The translations under genes and the position numbers were made by a program. DNA of 62,754 nucleotides from NCBI GenBank assembly GCA_016792685.1, contig JAEULQ010000003.1, positions 1-62,754 on the forward strand, given 5' to 3'. This DNA comes from Tabrizicola sp. (GTDB lineage Bacteria; Pseudomonadota; Alphaproteobacteria; Rhodobacterales; Rhodobacteraceae). Under the pieces are notes generated by a model, which saw only the letters and a list, made by a program, of their open reading frames with translations, ran no database searches and had not been told where the DNA came from. Shown one piece after another: positions 35,140 to 44,228 of this stretch. Each line of letters begins with the position of its first letter. Position 1 is the first letter of the stretch.

Positions 35140-36219
35140 CTAGGCCTGTCGGAACTGCTTGGCAAGTTTCAGACCCTGGCCCTGATAATTCGAGGCGATT
35201 CCAGCCCCGTAGAGGCTTTCAGGCCGTTCGGCCATTCGTTCATAGACCAGGCGGCCCACCACTTGCCCGTGTTCCAGCACGAAGGGCGCTTCGTGGCAGC
35301 GCACTTCCAGCACCCCGCGCGATCCGGCACCACCCGCGGCGGCATGGCCGAAGCCCGGATCGAAGAAGCCTGCGTAATGCACACGGAATTCCCCGACCAT
35401 AGCCAGATAGGGCGCCATTTCGGCGGCATAGTCGGGCGGGATGGTCACAGCTTCGCGGCTGACAAGGATGTAGAAGGCGCCGGGGTCCAGGATGATCTGA
35501 CCGTCGCGGGTGCGCAACTCTTCCCAGAAATCCGCAACCGGATAGTGACCGATGCGGTCAAGGTCGATGACCCCGGTATGCGGCTTGGCCCGGTAGCCGA
35601 CGAGATCGCCTTTGACCGGCTTCAGGTCGACGGAAAAGCCCAGGCCTTCGGAGATCACGGCGTCACCAGTCACCAGCGGCTCTGCGGCATGGAGGGCAAG
35701 AAGCTCGGGGTCCGTCAGGACGGCCTGGCCCCGGCGAAACCGGATCTGGTTCAGACGCTGGCCTTCGCGCACGAGAACCGAGAAGCTGCGCGGACAGACT
35801 TCGGCGTAAAGCGGGCCGGAATAGCCTTCGGGGATGCGATCAAACTCGATCCCGCCGTCGGTGATCGTGCGGGTCAGCAGGTCAAGCCGACCCGAGGAGC
35901 TTTTCGCATTGGCCACGGCGGTGACACCCTGGGGCAGGGCGAGGCCTTCAGCCAAGGGAATGACATAGACGCAGTTCTTCTCGAGCACGGCCCCGCCGGC
36001 GAGATCGACGCGGTGCATCGTGAATTCATCCAGCCGGTCGGCAACGGTCCGGCCCGGGCCGGCCAGAAAGGATGCGCGAACGCGGTAGGCGACCGGACCA
36101 AGGCGCAGATCTAGGCTGGCGGGCTGAAGCTGGTCGTCCCGAATCGCGGGTGAACCGTACAAGGCCCCGGATTCGATCAGGTGTCGCAAGCCCTGTGCGG
36201 GAAGCACTCCGGATGTCAT
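35140..36219 (-). CDS. dcd: 2'-deoxycytidine 5'-triphosphate deaminase, long two-domain form
   Basis: 359 residues, about twice the classic Dcd (~190). Each half has the dUTPase-like fold. In the first half VANAKSSSGRLDLLTRTITDGGIEFDRIPEGYSGPLYAEV carries the phosphate-binding Lys-Ser-Ser and the DGG motif; the second half has FYILVSREAVTIPPDYAAEM and GFFDPGFG. This long form is usual in alphaproteobacteria and may have arisen by duplication (inference). It makes dUTP for thymidylate synthesis. ATG 36219 has GGGGGGAC upstream. It follows the tRNA on the same strand. Confidence 0.93.
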   Translation of the reverse strand: MTSGVLPAQGLRHLIESGALYGSPAIRDDQLQPASLDLRLGPVAYRVRASFLAGPGRTVADRLDEFTMHRVDLAGGAVLEKNCVYVIPLAEGLALPQGVTAVANAKSSSGRLDLLTRTITDGGIEFDRIPEGYSGPLYAEVCPRSFSVLVREGQRLNQIRFRRGQAVLTDPELLALHAAEPLVTGDAVISEGLGFSVDLKPVKGDLVGYRAKPHTGVIDLDRIGHYPVADFWEELRTRDGQIILDPGAFYILVSREAVTIPPDYAAEMAPYLAMVGEFRVHYAGFFDPGFGHAAAGGAGSRGVLEVRCHEAPFVLEHGQVVGRLVYERMAERPESLYGAGIASNYQGQGLKLAKQFRQA

Positions 36220-36250
36220 GGCGTAGTCCCCCCGACGGCCTGATGTGAAA

Positions 36251-36282
36251 CCGCCCGCGCTGCCGGGTGGCAGGCGGGCGGG
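36251..36282 (-). terminator. Terminator after tRNA-Pro
   Basis: On the minus strand CCGCCCG ... CGGGCGG with an inner CTGCC/GGCAG stem, then TTT. It starts eight bases after the tRNA 3' end. Confidence 0.6.
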
Positions 36283-36289
36283 TTTTCGA

Positions 36290-36367
36290 TGGTCGGGCCG
36301 GAGAGATTCGAACTCTCGACCTCCCGCCCCCCAGACGGACGCGCTAACCAGGCTGCGCTACGGCCCG
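36290..36367 (-). tRNA. tRNA-Pro (anticodon GGG)
   Basis: 78 bases including an encoded CCA. The acceptor stem CGGGCCG pairs perfectly with CGGCCCG, the D-stem is GCGC/GCGC, the anticodon stem TCCGT/GCGGG carries loop CTGGGGG giving anticodon GGG, and the T-arm is GAGAG-TTCGAAT-CTCTC. It lies between merR and dcd. Confidence 0.95.
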
Positions 36368-36428
36368 ACACGGGGGGATACATACCGATATTCCGGGCCG
36401 GGGCAAGCAGGAAAGCGCATGGCGAGTG

Positions 36429-37091
36429 TCAGCCGTTCCCGCCTTCGGCACGCGCAAGGAGCCGGGCGCGAAGCGTTGCGAGCTGCCGGGCGAGATCGGC
36501 GACCTCGGGCCGCGACGCGCCAAGGCTGCCCCTGGGCAAAGCCCTGATCAAGCTGGCAAAAGTCGCGTCGTCCCGCTGGGTGGGCTTTCTGCGGGGACTG
36601 GCCTCAAGCCCGGGGGTGGCGCGGGCCAGGGCCGGGGGCGTGTCGAAGAGTGGCAGGCCGCTGGGTGCAGACGGGGCAGGGCGAGGGGAAGGGCTCGGGG
36701 AAAGCTCGCGCACCGTTGCCGAAGCCTCGGTTGGTCCGGGTTCGGCCTGGTCGTGACGATCAGGCTCAGTGTCGGCCACCTTGCCCGGGGCGGGGGCCAT
36801 CAACTCATCGACGCTGACCGAGTCGTCGGTCAGACCCGAGACATGGCGCACTCCGTGGTCGCGCAGGATCTTCTGCACGCCCCGGATCGTCAGCCCCTCG
36901 TCATGCAGAAGCCGCTTGATCCCCGTCAGGAGGGAGACGTCGGAGGGTCGATAATAGCGCCGCCCTCCGGCCCGCTTGACCGGTCTGATCTGCGGGAAAC
37001 GGCTTTCCCAGAACCGCAACACATGCGCGGGTGTATCCAGGATTTCGGCGACCTCGCTTATGGTGCGGAAGGCGTCTGGCGACTTGTCCAT
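36429..37091 (-). CDS. MerR-family regulator downstream of ihfA
   Basis: 220 residues. N-terminal MerR winged helix ([44 protein letters not shown], ~8-52, then [23 protein letters not shown]). A long Pro/Ser/Ala-rich low-complexity region and a basic C-terminal helix follow, with no metal-binding cysteines. This version always follows ihfA in relatives; its target is unknown. It starts 13 bases after the ihfA stop. Confidence 0.92.
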   Translation of the reverse strand: MDKSPDAFRTISEVAEILDTPAHVLRFWESRFPQIRPVKRAGGRRYYRPSDVSLLTGIKRLLHDEGLTIRGVQKILRDHGVRHVSGLTDDSVSVDELMAPAPGKVADTEPDRHDQAEPGPTEASATVRELSPSPSPRPAPSAPSGLPLFDTPPALARATPGLEASPRRKPTQRDDATFASLIRALPRGSLGASRPEVADLARQLATLRARLLARAEGGNG

Positions 37092-37104
37092 CCGCTAATG
37101 CCCC

Positions 37105-37407
37105 TCAGCGCTTCTTCCCGGCCGCCACGCGGTCCTTCATCAGGTGCGACGGGCGAAAGGTCAGGACGCGGCGCGGCGAGATCGGCACTTCTTCGCCGGT
37201 CTTCGGGTTGCGACCGACGCGGGCGGTCTTTGACCGCACCGAGAAGGTTCCGAAGGACGAGATCTTCACAGTCTCGCCCGACGCCAGCGCATCGGACATG
37301 TGCTGCAGCACTGCCTCGACGAGATTTGCGGATTCGTTACGGCTGAGCCCCACTTCGCGAAAGACAGCTTCGCTAAGGTCCATCCGGGTCAAGGTCTTCT
37401 CGCTCAT
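37105..37407 (-). CDS. ihfA: Integration host factor subunit alpha
   Basis: 100 residues, HU/IHF fold. [32 protein letters not shown] is at the N-terminus, then [48 protein letters not shown], the DNA-intercalating arm with its conserved RNPKTG and Pro. DNA-bending partner of IhfB. ATG 37407 with GGGGGAC; the four-residue extension is less likely. Confidence 0.96.
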   Translation of the reverse strand: MSEKTLTRMDLSEAVFREVGLSRNESANLVEAVLQHMSDALASGETVKISSFGTFSVRSKTARVGRNPKTGEEVPISPRRVLTFRPSHLMKDRVAAGKKR

Positions 37408-37498
37408 CTCGTCCCCCACGAGCTTGTTATCGGGCGAGGATGCGGCGGATGGAATACTGAGTCAATATCAACCACTTGGAACGCGTGGTTAAAGGCAC

Positions 37499-38470
37499 CT
37501 ACCAGCGCAGGACGACCGAGCCCCAGGCGAGGCCGCCGCCGATGGCTTCGGTCACCACCAGGTCGCCCTGCTTGATCTGGCCGCGTGCCTTGCCGACCGA
37601 CAGGGCCAGCGGAATCGAGGCGGCCGAGGTATTGCCGTGGTCCTGCACCGTCACGACGACGCGGTCCATGGGCACCTGCATCCGCTTGGCCGTGCCTTCG
37701 ATGATGCGGATATTGGCCTGATGCGGGACGATCCAGTCGACGTCTTCGCCGGAGAGGCCCGCCTTGTCGAGCGCGCGATGTGCGGTTTCGGCAAGCTTTT
37801 CAATGGCATGGCGGAAGACTTCCTTGCCTTCCATGATCAGGTGGCCCGTGGTTCCGGTCGAGGTGCCGCCATCGACATAGAGGATGTCCTTGTAGCGTCC
37901 GTCCGAATTCAGGTCGGTCGCCAGGATGCCGCGATCCGCCGTGGTGCCCTGGCCTTCTGCGGCTTCCAGAACGACCGCACCGGCCCCGTCGCCGAAGAGG
38001 ACGCAGGTGCCCCGGTCCTTCCAATTCATCAGCCGGCTGAAGGTTTCGGCCCCGATCACCAGGACACGGGACGCCTGTCCCGACAGGATCAGGGCATTTG
38101 CATTGGCCAGCGCATAGACGAATCCGGCGCAGACCGCCTGGACGTCGAAGGCAAAGCCCTTGGTCATCCCGAGCGACGCCTGCACCATCGTCGCGACGGA
38201 GGGGAAGGTCAGGTCCGGGGTCGAGGTCGCGACGATGATGGCATCGACGGCCTCGGCGTCCATTCCGGCATCGGCCAGCGCGGCCTGGGCTGCGCGGGTG
38301 GCGAGATCGCTGGTCATCTGGCCGTCGGCGGCGAAATGGCGGCGTTCGATCCCCGAGCGGGACCGGATCCATTCGTCGGAGGTTTCGACAATGGCTTCAA
38401 ACTCGGCGTTCGGGACGACGCGGTCAGGCAGGTAATGCCCGACGCCCCTGACTACGGCGCGTATCGTCAT
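37499..38470 (-). CDS. fabH: 3-oxoacyl-ACP synthase III
   Basis: 323 residues. Starts fatty-acid synthesis by condensing acetyl-CoA with malonyl-ACP. Catalytic triad: Cys114 in DVQAVCAGFVYAL, His in WIVPHQANIRII and Asn in DHGNTSAASIP. Its ATG overlaps the plsX stop (ATGA). Part of DUF177-rpmF-plsX-fabH-ihfA. Confidence 0.97.
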   Translation of the reverse strand: MTIRAVVRGVGHYLPDRVVPNAEFEAIVETSDEWIRSRSGIERRHFAADGQMTSDLATRAAQAALADAGMDAEAVDAIIVATSTPDLTFPSVATMVQASLGMTKGFAFDVQAVCAGFVYALANANALILSGQASRVLVIGAETFSRLMNWKDRGTCVLFGDGAGAVVLEAAEGQGTTADRGILATDLNSDGRYKDILYVDGGTSTGTTGHLIMEGKEVFRHAIEKLAETAHRALDKAGLSGEDVDWIVPHQANIRIIEGTAKRMQVPMDRVVVTVQDHGNTSAASIPLALSVGKARGQIKQGDLVVTEAIGGGLAWGSVVLRW

Positions 38471-39591
38471 TCGGTCGGACTGCTCCCCGTCCCGGCCAGG
38501 TCGGCCCTTGCTTGGGCGGCATCCTGCCCCGCTGCTTCGGCGGATGCAACCCGCGCCGCAAGGCGATCGATGAAGCGGACCTGGCTCAGTTGGTAGGCCA
38601 GACCGATTGCGGCCGAAACGCCAGTCGCGTCGGCCGAGCCATGCGATTTCACCACGGTACCGTTCAGGCCGAGAAACACGCCGCCGTTCACGCGGCGGGG
38701 ATCGATTCGTCTTTGCAGACGCTTGAGCGAGTTCAGTGCCAGAAGGGCGGCGAATTTGGACAGAAGCCCGGCACCGAATGCTTCGCGCATGAAGTCGGAG
38801 ATCAGCTTGGCGGTGCCTTCACCGGTCTTCAAGGCGACGTTGCCGGTGAAGCCGTCAGTCACGATCACGTCGACCCGGGCCGAGGGCAGATCGCCACCTT
38901 CGACAAAGCCCACATAGTCGAAGTCGCTGACTTGGGCGACTGCGGCCATCCGGTCATGCGCTTCCTTGAGCTCGGCGCGGCCCTTGTGCTCTTCGGTGCC
39001 GACATTGAGGATGCCGACCCGCGGCCGTGTCAGTTTCAGGCCGTTGCGGGCATAGGATGCCCCCATCACCGCATATTGCAGCAGGTCATCGGCTTCGGCC
39101 TTCACGTCGGCGCCAACGTCCAGCATCAGGTTGAAACCGCCCGGATTGCGCGAGGGCCAAAGGCAGGCAATGGCCGGACGGTTCACTCCGGGCAGCTTGC
39201 GCAGGCGCAGCATCGACACCGCCATAAGCGCACCGGTATTTCCGCAAGAGACCGCAGCGGCAGCCTCGCCGGCCCGCACGGCATCGATTGTCGACCACAT
39301 CGAAGTGCCGGCCCCATGGCGCATGACCTGGGCAGGCTTGTCCTCCATCGTCACCACCCGATCCGCATGGCGAACGACGATGCGCGAGGCCAGGTCCGGG
39401 TGGCGGGCGAGCAGGGGCGCGATTGCCGCCTGATCACCGTGCAGGATCACATCCAGCCGTGGATGCTGGGCGAGAGAATCAGCCAAGCCGGCAACAACTG
39501 CTGCCGGCCCGCGATCGCCACCCATGGCGTCAACCGAAATGATAATGCGTTCAGAGCCCGGGGCAGACACAGACACAGGGTCGGGTGCCAT
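38467..39591 (-). CDS. plsX: Phosphate acyltransferase PlsX
   Basis: 374 residues. Converts acyl-ACP to acyl-phosphate for phospholipid synthesis. IIISVDAMGGDRGP at the N-terminus, VSCGNTGALMAVSMLRLRKLPGVNRPAIA in the middle, and DVIVTDGFTGNVALKTGEGTAKLI near 240 are diagnostic. ATG 39591. The C-terminal ~15 residues are Ala/Ser-rich and variable. Confidence 0.97.
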   Translation of the reverse strand: MAPDPVSVSAPGSERIIISVDAMGGDRGPAAVVAGLADSLAQHPRLDVILHGDQAAIAPLLARHPDLASRIVVRHADRVVTMEDKPAQVMRHGAGTSMWSTIDAVRAGEAAAAVSCGNTGALMAVSMLRLRKLPGVNRPAIACLWPSRNPGGFNLMLDVGADVKAEADDLLQYAVMGASYARNGLKLTRPRVGILNVGTEEHKGRAELKEAHDRMAAVAQVSDFDYVGFVEGGDLPSARVDVIVTDGFTGNVALKTGEGTAKLISDFMREAFGAGLLSKFAALLALNSLKRLQRRIDPRRVNGGVFLGLNGTVVKSHGSADATGVSAAIGLAYQLSQVRFIDRLAARVASAEAAGQDAAQARADLAGTGSSPTE

Positions 39592-39615
39592 GGGATCTTG
39601 CGCGCGAGGCGCGGC

Positions 39616-39822
39616 TTACGCCGCGTCCTCGTCGACGTCCACTTCCCGCGCCATCGAGACGACTTCGCGCGAATCGTAATGGCCGCAAGCGCTGCACACA
39701 TGGTGCGGACGCTTCAGTTCGCCACAGTTCGGGCATTCGTTCGGGTTGGCGGCAACCAGGGCATCATGCGCGCGGCGCATGTTGCGGCGGGACTTCGTGG
39801 TGCGGTTCTGCGGGACAGCCAT
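39616..39822 (-). CDS. rpmF: Ribosomal protein bL32
   Basis: 68 residues. [22 protein letters not shown] is the basic N-terminal tail. CPNC (about residue 30) and CSAC (about residue 43) form the zinc site, so this is the zinc-containing type. Precedes plsX by 24 bases, the usual order. Confidence 0.97.
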   Translation of the reverse strand: MAVPQNRTTKSRRNMRRAHDALVAANPNECPNCGELKRPHHVCSACGHYDSREVVSMAREVDVDEDAA

Positions 39823-40003
39823 GTCTCAACCTTTGGGCAGTGGGGACATGCCCCGGATTTCCTTTGTGGTACAGCCCGCGACCCCTGCTTTTGCAATAGG
39901 AAACGGATGCTGTTTCACAGCTTGAATGAGGCGCGGAACATACTCGGATTTCGCTAGGGCGCAAGCCCCTTTTCGCAGGTGCAGAGCAGCCATGAGCGCA
40001 AGT

Positions 40004-40579
40004 TCACTCGCCCTCTCCGGAACCCGATTTGCCCTTTGCGGAAAGCGCTGCAGCTAGGCCCTGCAGGCCCGCAAACGGCTTGAGATCCGCGTCCGTCAAA
40101 GGCTTCACACCTTCATCTGCGGAAAGGGTCTGCTCGAACTGGACGCCCGGCGCGCGGGGGTAGAGCGGCAGGGCCAGGGCCAGGGCTTCAGCCGCGATCT
40201 CGGGCAGGTCGATCACTTCGGGCATCGGTTCCAGGCTGTCATCCTCGGGCATTTCGATCTCGTCGCCCTCGGGGTCTGTCAGTCCCGCGACATAGCGGCG
40301 GCGCAGGGACTCGCTGATCTCGGCGCGGACCGGAACGAGCGAGATGATGCAGGCCTGATCGGCCTTGGCGACAAGGGTGGCCGTCAGGACAAGTTCGTCG
40401 CGGCCGTTCGGCGTGATTTCGCCGGTCAGTTCCAGCCCATGCAGCGCTATCAGCCCAAGTTCGGCCGCCATTGCCCGGCGTGCCTCGGCGTCAGGGCTGT
40501 AGCTGAACCGCGTCGGTTTGCGCGGGCTGATGCCCCCGGTGCGAAAACGCGTTGGGCGAGGCTGGGAAGGCGGTGACAT
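40004..40579 (-). CDS. DUF177 (YceD) family protein
   Basis: 191 residues. LTGEITPNGRDELVLTATLVAKADQACIISLVPVRAEISE and PEVIDLPEIAAEALALALPLYPRAPG match DUF177/YceD, a protein linked to 23S rRNA and L32 metabolism and normally located upstream of rpmF, as here. The usual cysteine pair of some members is reduced. The 181-base gap to rpmF may hold an extra promoter. Confidence 0.9.
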   Translation of the reverse strand: MSPPSQPRPTRFRTGGISPRKPTRFSYSPDAEARRAMAAELGLIALHGLELTGEITPNGRDELVLTATLVAKADQACIISLVPVRAEISESLRRRYVAGLTDPEGDEIEMPEDDSLEPMPEVIDLPEIAAEALALALPLYPRAPGVQFEQTLSADEGVKPLTDADLKPFAGLQGLAAALSAKGKSGSGEGE

Positions 40580-40727
40580 GCGCGGGCTTTCACACTAGGA
40601 CTGCGACCGACAGGGTCCGGCGTTCCATTCTTGAACAATGGGCTGACATTCTGGTATCCCAAACCACAAGGGTTTTGAAGAACCCGCGTCGGATCGCGAC
40701 GTTCAGCGGGGCAAGAGGGCAGCAGGC

Positions 40728-41213
40728 ATGACAGATTTCCGGTTCGCGCGGTCGGTCATGGCGGCCTGCCACAGATCGCGCCAGCAATGTCTGGTGCTTG
40801 TTCTTGTAGCGGCCGTTGCGGCCTGCTCTCCGGTTTACCGCAACCACGGCTATGTCCCCAGCGAGGACGAGCTGGCCCTCGTCGAGGTGGGCAAGGATAC
40901 CCGCGAGACTGTCGGCCAGAAGATCGGGCGACCCTCGACCTCGGGGCTTCTGAACGATGTTGGCTGGTTCTACGTCCAGAGCCGCTACAAGCTTGTGGGG
41001 CCGCGCGAGCCCAAGGAGATCGAGCGGCAAGTGCTTGCCGTGACATTCAGCGAGGCCGGCGTAGTCGAAAACGTTGCCCGCTACGGGCTGGAGGATGGCC
41101 GCGTCGTCGAAATCTCGCGGCGGGTGACCGAGACCAACGTCAAGGGTCTGTCGTTCATCCAGCAGATTCTCGGCAGCTTCGGGCGATTCCAGGCCGGCGA
41201 CATCATCGACTGA
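40728..41213 (+). CDS. bamE: Outer-membrane assembly lipoprotein BamE (SmpA/OmlA)
   Basis: 161 residues. A lipobox after a long N-region (LVAAVAAC, Cys33) makes it an outer-membrane lipoprotein of the BAM complex. The BamE fold is seen in VEVGKDTRETVGQKIGRPSTSGLLNDVGWFYVQSR and VLAVTFSEAGVVENVARYGLEDG. Divergent from DUF177, convergent with msrB (7 bases apart). Confidence 0.92.
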   Translation: MTDFRFARSVMAACHRSRQQCLVLVLVAAVAACSPVYRNHGYVPSEDELALVEVGKDTRETVGQKIGRPSTSGLLNDVGWFYVQSRYKLVGPREPKEIERQVLAVTFSEAGVVENVARYGLEDGRVVEISRRVTETNVKGLSFIQQILGSFGRFQAGDIID

Positions 41214-41220
41214 TCGAATC

Positions 41221-41613
41221 TCAGGTTTCCGGATCGAATTTCAGGGCGACGCCGTTGATGCAGTAGCGCAGGCCGGTTGGCCTTGGACCGTCCGGGAAGA
41301 CATGGCCGAGATGGGCCTCGCAGCGATTGCAGTGGACCTCGGTCCGGCGCATGAACCAGCTGTTGTCGGCCTTTTCGCCCACCATCTCCGGGTCAAGGGG
41401 CGCGTAGAACGAAGGCCATCCGGTGCCCGAGTCGAATTTCGTCGCCTGATCGAACAGCGGCGCGTCGCAGCAGACGCAGCGGAACGTGCCCGGGTCCTTT
41501 GGAAAGTCGTCGTGGGTGAAGGCGCGTTCCGTAGCGTGCTTGCGAGTGACCTTGAAGGCCAGTTCGGAAAGCTGGGCTTGCCATTCGGCATCGGATTTGA
41601 CGATCTTGTCCAT
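41221..41613 (-). CDS. msrB: Peptide-methionine (R)-S-oxide reductase
   Basis: 130 residues, stand-alone MsrB. The zinc site has CVCC (Cys46, Cys49) and CNRC (Cys95, Cys98); the catalytic Cys118 is in RYCINGVAL, and FDSGTGWPSF and HLGHVFPDGP frame the active site. No signal peptide, so cytoplasmic. ATG 41613 gives the family start. Confidence 0.96.
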   Translation of the reverse strand: MDKIVKSDAEWQAQLSELAFKVTRKHATERAFTHDDFPKDPGTFRCVCCDAPLFDQATKFDSGTGWPSFYAPLDPEMVGEKADNSWFMRRTEVHCNRCEAHLGHVFPDGPRPTGLRYCINGVALKFDPET

Positions 41614-41666
41614 GGATGGGTCTCCCTTTGGGGCCAGTCTAGGGCCAGCTTGGCGAGGGGGAAAGG

Positions 41667-42392
41667 GTGGAGCCCATTCACAAGGGCGGGATGGTGGCAA
41701 GGCTGGTCCATGGACGGGCCGAGCTGGACCGTGTCCTCGCCTTCCGTCGCCGGGCCTTTCCCCACCGTCATGGCCGGGAAGAGGACGCACAGGACGCGCT
41801 CTCGGCCCATGTTGTCGTCGAGGGCGCGGGTGAGGTGCTGGCCTATTTCCGGGTGATGCTTTTCGGCTGGGGGGCGGGGCTGCAGCAGGGTTACGCCGCG
41901 CGGTTCTATGACGTCGGGCCGCTTTCGGGCTATGCGAAACCGATTGCCGAGATGGGGCGGTTCTGTGTGGCGCCGGGCGGGGTGCATCCGGACGTGCTGC
42001 GGCTGGCCTGGGGGGCAATGACGCGAATCGTGGACGAGGGTCAGGCGGGCCTGCTGGTCGGGTGTTCCTCGTTCCGGGGGTTCGGATGGGAAGCACATCG
42101 GGCGGGGCTTGCCCTGCTGGCGGCCGAGTTCATCGGGCCGGCCGAACACCTGCCAGGACGGAAAGCGACGGAGGTGGTGGATTATCCTTCGCTGGCAGGG
42201 CCTGTGACGGACCGTAGGGCCTCGCTGGCGGCGCTACCACCGCTTCTGCGGACCTATCTGGGGATGGGGGGCTGGGTTTCAGATCACGCGGTGGTCGACC
42301 GGGAGCTTGATACGCTCCACGTCTTTACTTGCGTCGAGGTGGACCGGGTTCCGGCCGCAAGGGCGGCAAGTCTGCGAGCAGTGGCGGGGTAG
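41667..42392 (+). CDS. OlsB-like acyl-ACP-dependent N-acyltransferase (GNAT fold)
   Basis: 241 residues. RAFPHRHGREEDAQDALSAHVVV, FYDVGPLSGYAKPIAEMGRFCVAPGG and GLLVGCSSFRGFGWEAHRAGLALL match the ornithine-lipid acyltransferase/hemolysin-type GNAT family, which takes 3-hydroxyacyl-ACP. No olsA partner lies nearby, so substrate is inferred. The start is GTG 41667 behind GAGGGGG; ATG 41691 is an alternative. Confidence 0.8.
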   Translation: MEPIHKGGMVARLVHGRAELDRVLAFRRRAFPHRHGREEDAQDALSAHVVVEGAGEVLAYFRVMLFGWGAGLQQGYAARFYDVGPLSGYAKPIAEMGRFCVAPGGVHPDVLRLAWGAMTRIVDEGQAGLLVGCSSFRGFGWEAHRAGLALLAAEFIGPAEHLPGRKATEVVDYPSLAGPVTDRRASLAALPPLLRTYLGMGGWVSDHAVVDRELDTLHVFTCVEVDRVPAARAASLRAVAG

Positions 42393-42396
42393 GTGT

Positions 42397-42462
42397 TCAC
42401 AGTGGACGGTGCCGGAGTTTGAAACTATTTCAGATGGTTGGTCGTGGGCATTAAGGACTGGT
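42397..42462. other. Intergenic element resembling 26166-26242
   Basis: TTCACAGTGGA at 42397-42407 and TTAAGGACTGG at 42452-42462 follow the acyltransferase stop by a few bases. The same two words, with one change each, follow the epmA stop. Start-to-start spacing is 55 here and 66 there. Meaning unknown. Confidence 0.35.
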
Positions 42463-42480
42463 TGATCCGTTGCCTGCCAC

Positions 42481-43044
42481 CTATCCACCCCCATACAGCG
42501 CCTTGAAGATTGCGCCCACCGCATAGGCGTCGCGCTCAACAGCCTCGGGGTCGCGGACGTAGCGACGGGCGAACTCGTAGACACCCCAGTCCCGGAACTG
42601 CTCGACGTGCTTCACCTCATGCGCCCAGAGGGCGATGTTGTTCTCGGCGTCCCAAGGGTCGGCAAAGGTGATGGTGTCGATGGTTGTGACCGCGGTCGCT
42701 TCGCCGTAGCGGATGGAGAGGGACTGAATGGTGGCGTCTTCGGCAATGCCGACGCGGTATTCGATGCTGTCGAGAAGATCGGCGGGGTAGTGGGTGAGGA
42801 GCGCTGCACGGATATGGGCGGGGATCGGCTGGGTCCCGGCGGCCCAGGCGGCGTCGCGCGAGGCGACAAGAGCATTCGCGAGGGTGGCGGCGGCGATGTC
42901 GAGGCCGGTTTCCAGAGCGGCGCGGCCGGTGGCTTCGAGGGGCAAAGGCAAGCCAAGGTTCTGCGCGCTGGCGGGAGAGATCGCCAGAAGTCCGGCACCC
43001 GCAACGATACCCAACGTCATCCGCGTCCAGTGTGATCGATCCAT
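42481..43044 (-). CDS. Secreted DUF4157-like protein with HExxH-like motif
   Basis: 187 residues with a signal peptide (HWTRMTLGIVAGAGLLAISPASA). The C-terminal half has WAHEVKHVEQFRDWGVYEFARRYVRDPEAVERDAYAVG, a zinc-metalloprotease-like HEVKH plus a downstream glutamate in the pattern of DUF4157 proteins. Activity is not shown for the family. The start was chosen at ATG 43044 for a complete signal peptide; ATG 43020 is possible. Confidence 0.78.
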   Translation of the reverse strand: MDRSHWTRMTLGIVAGAGLLAISPASAQNLGLPLPLEATGRAALETGLDIAAATLANALVASRDAAWAAGTQPIPAHIRAALLTHYPADLLDSIEYRVGIAEDATIQSLSIRYGEATAVTTIDTITFADPWDAENNIALWAHEVKHVEQFRDWGVYEFARRYVRDPEAVERDAYAVGAIFKALYGGG

Positions 43045-43113
43045 GCCGCGAAGGTGCCAAGTCAGGGACGCAAGCACAACCGGGCTGCGTTTGCAGTGCC
43101 GCAAAGGTGATGG

Positions 43114-43644
43114 TCAGGATGAGGCGTAAGTGAGGAGGATCACGTCCTTACCGATTCTGTCGCTGCCGGTCAGGCGAAGACGAGGGCGCGGACCGGCGAA
43201 GAAGGGTTTGCCGGAGCCCAGGACCTCGGGGTGAATGCAGAGTTGGTATTCGTCCATCAGTCCCCAGTCAGCCAGGCTTTGCATCATGACCGTGCCGGCG
43301 ACGTCGATCTGACCCGGCAGCCGGTCTTTCAGGCTGCGGATCGTCGCCTCGATGTCGCTGGAGATCAACGTGGCGTTCGGCCCGACTTCGGTCAGGCTGC
43401 GCGACACGACCCATTTGTGCTGTGCACGCCAGGCTTGGGCGAATTCCTGTTCGGCATCGCCCCAGTCCGGCTGGTCGGTTTCCCAGTAGCGCATGAGTTC
43501 ATAGACTTTGCGGCCATAGAGGCAGTTGCCGACCCGCTGGACGGCATTGATCCAGAACCGGAATACATCGGGGTCAGGAGCCATCCGGTCATGATCGACA
43601 TAGCCGTCAATCGAGACGTTCATGCTGGTCACGAAGCGCGCCAC
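43114..43644 (-). CDS. Dihydrofolate-reductase/RibD C-terminal family protein
   Basis: 176 residues. TSMNVSIDGYVD at the N-terminus, NCLYGRKVYELMRYW in the middle, and the nucleotide-binding IDVAGTVMMQSLADWGLMDEYQLCIHPEVLGSGKPFF are typical of the DHFR-like RibD_C group, NADPH-dependent reductases of mostly unknown substrate. Start GTG 43644 behind AGGAGGAC; the ATG seven codons later would lose the first strand. Divergent from an HxlR-type regulator. Confidence 0.88.
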   Translation of the reverse strand: MARFVTSMNVSIDGYVDHDRMAPDPDVFRFWINAVQRVGNCLYGRKVYELMRYWETDQPDWGDAEQEFAQAWRAQHKWVVSRSLTEVGPNATLISSDIEATIRSLKDRLPGQIDVAGTVMMQSLADWGLMDEYQLCIHPEVLGSGKPFFAGPRPRLRLTGSDRIGKDVILLTYASS

Positions 43645-43737
43645 GGCTGTCCTCCTGTGGATTTGCTTGGTCGGACCAGTATGGTGGCGAAGGCGCGGCG
43701 AAACCACCTTGAGTTTGCAACCGGTTGGAGATTGACC

Positions 43738-44226
43738 ATGCCTCGACGTTCGGGCTGCCCGATCAACCTGACGCTGGAGACCTTCGGTGACCGCTGGAGC
43801 CTGATTGTCCTGCGCGACATCATGTTCGGCAAGGCCCGGACCTTTCGCGCGCTCTTGGCAGGGAATATCGAGGGAATTGCTTCGAACATCCTGGCTGACC
43901 GGCTGGCGCGGCTGGTGGCGCACGGTCTGCTGTCACGCCAGGGCGATCCTGCGCACAGCCAGCGGGTGATCTACAGCCTGACCGAGGCTTCGATCGGGCT
44001 TGTGCCGATGATGGCGATGATGGGGGCCTGGGGCCTTCGCTATCGAAGCCCGTCGCCGGAGCTAGGCATCCGCGCGCGGCTCTTGGAGGACGGCGGCCCG
44101 GAGCTTTGGGCCGCCTTCATGGATGAATTGCGCCACTTGCATCTGGCTGGTCCGGAACCGGCGCGCTCGGTCATGGGCGAGCTGCAGACAGCGTTCCAGG
44201 CAATGTCGCGTGGCGAGACGGTCTAG
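43738..44226 (+). CDS. HxlR-type winged-helix transcriptional regulator
   Basis: 162 residues. CPINLTLETFGDRWSLIVLRDIMFGKARTFRALL and ASNILADRLARLVAHGLLSRQ form the HxlR winged helix, with Cys7 in the place where many members have a redox cysteine. A helical C-terminal extension (~100-162) may dimerise. 93 bases from the divergent DHFR-like gene, its likely target. ATG 43738 after GGTTGGAG. Confidence 0.9.
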   Translation: MPRRSGCPINLTLETFGDRWSLIVLRDIMFGKARTFRALLAGNIEGIASNILADRLARLVAHGLLSRQGDPAHSQRVIYSLTEASIGLVPMMAMMGAWGLRYRSPSPELGIRARLLEDGGPELWAAFMDELRHLHLAGPEPARSVMGELQTAFQAMSRGETV

Positions 44227-44228
44227 GC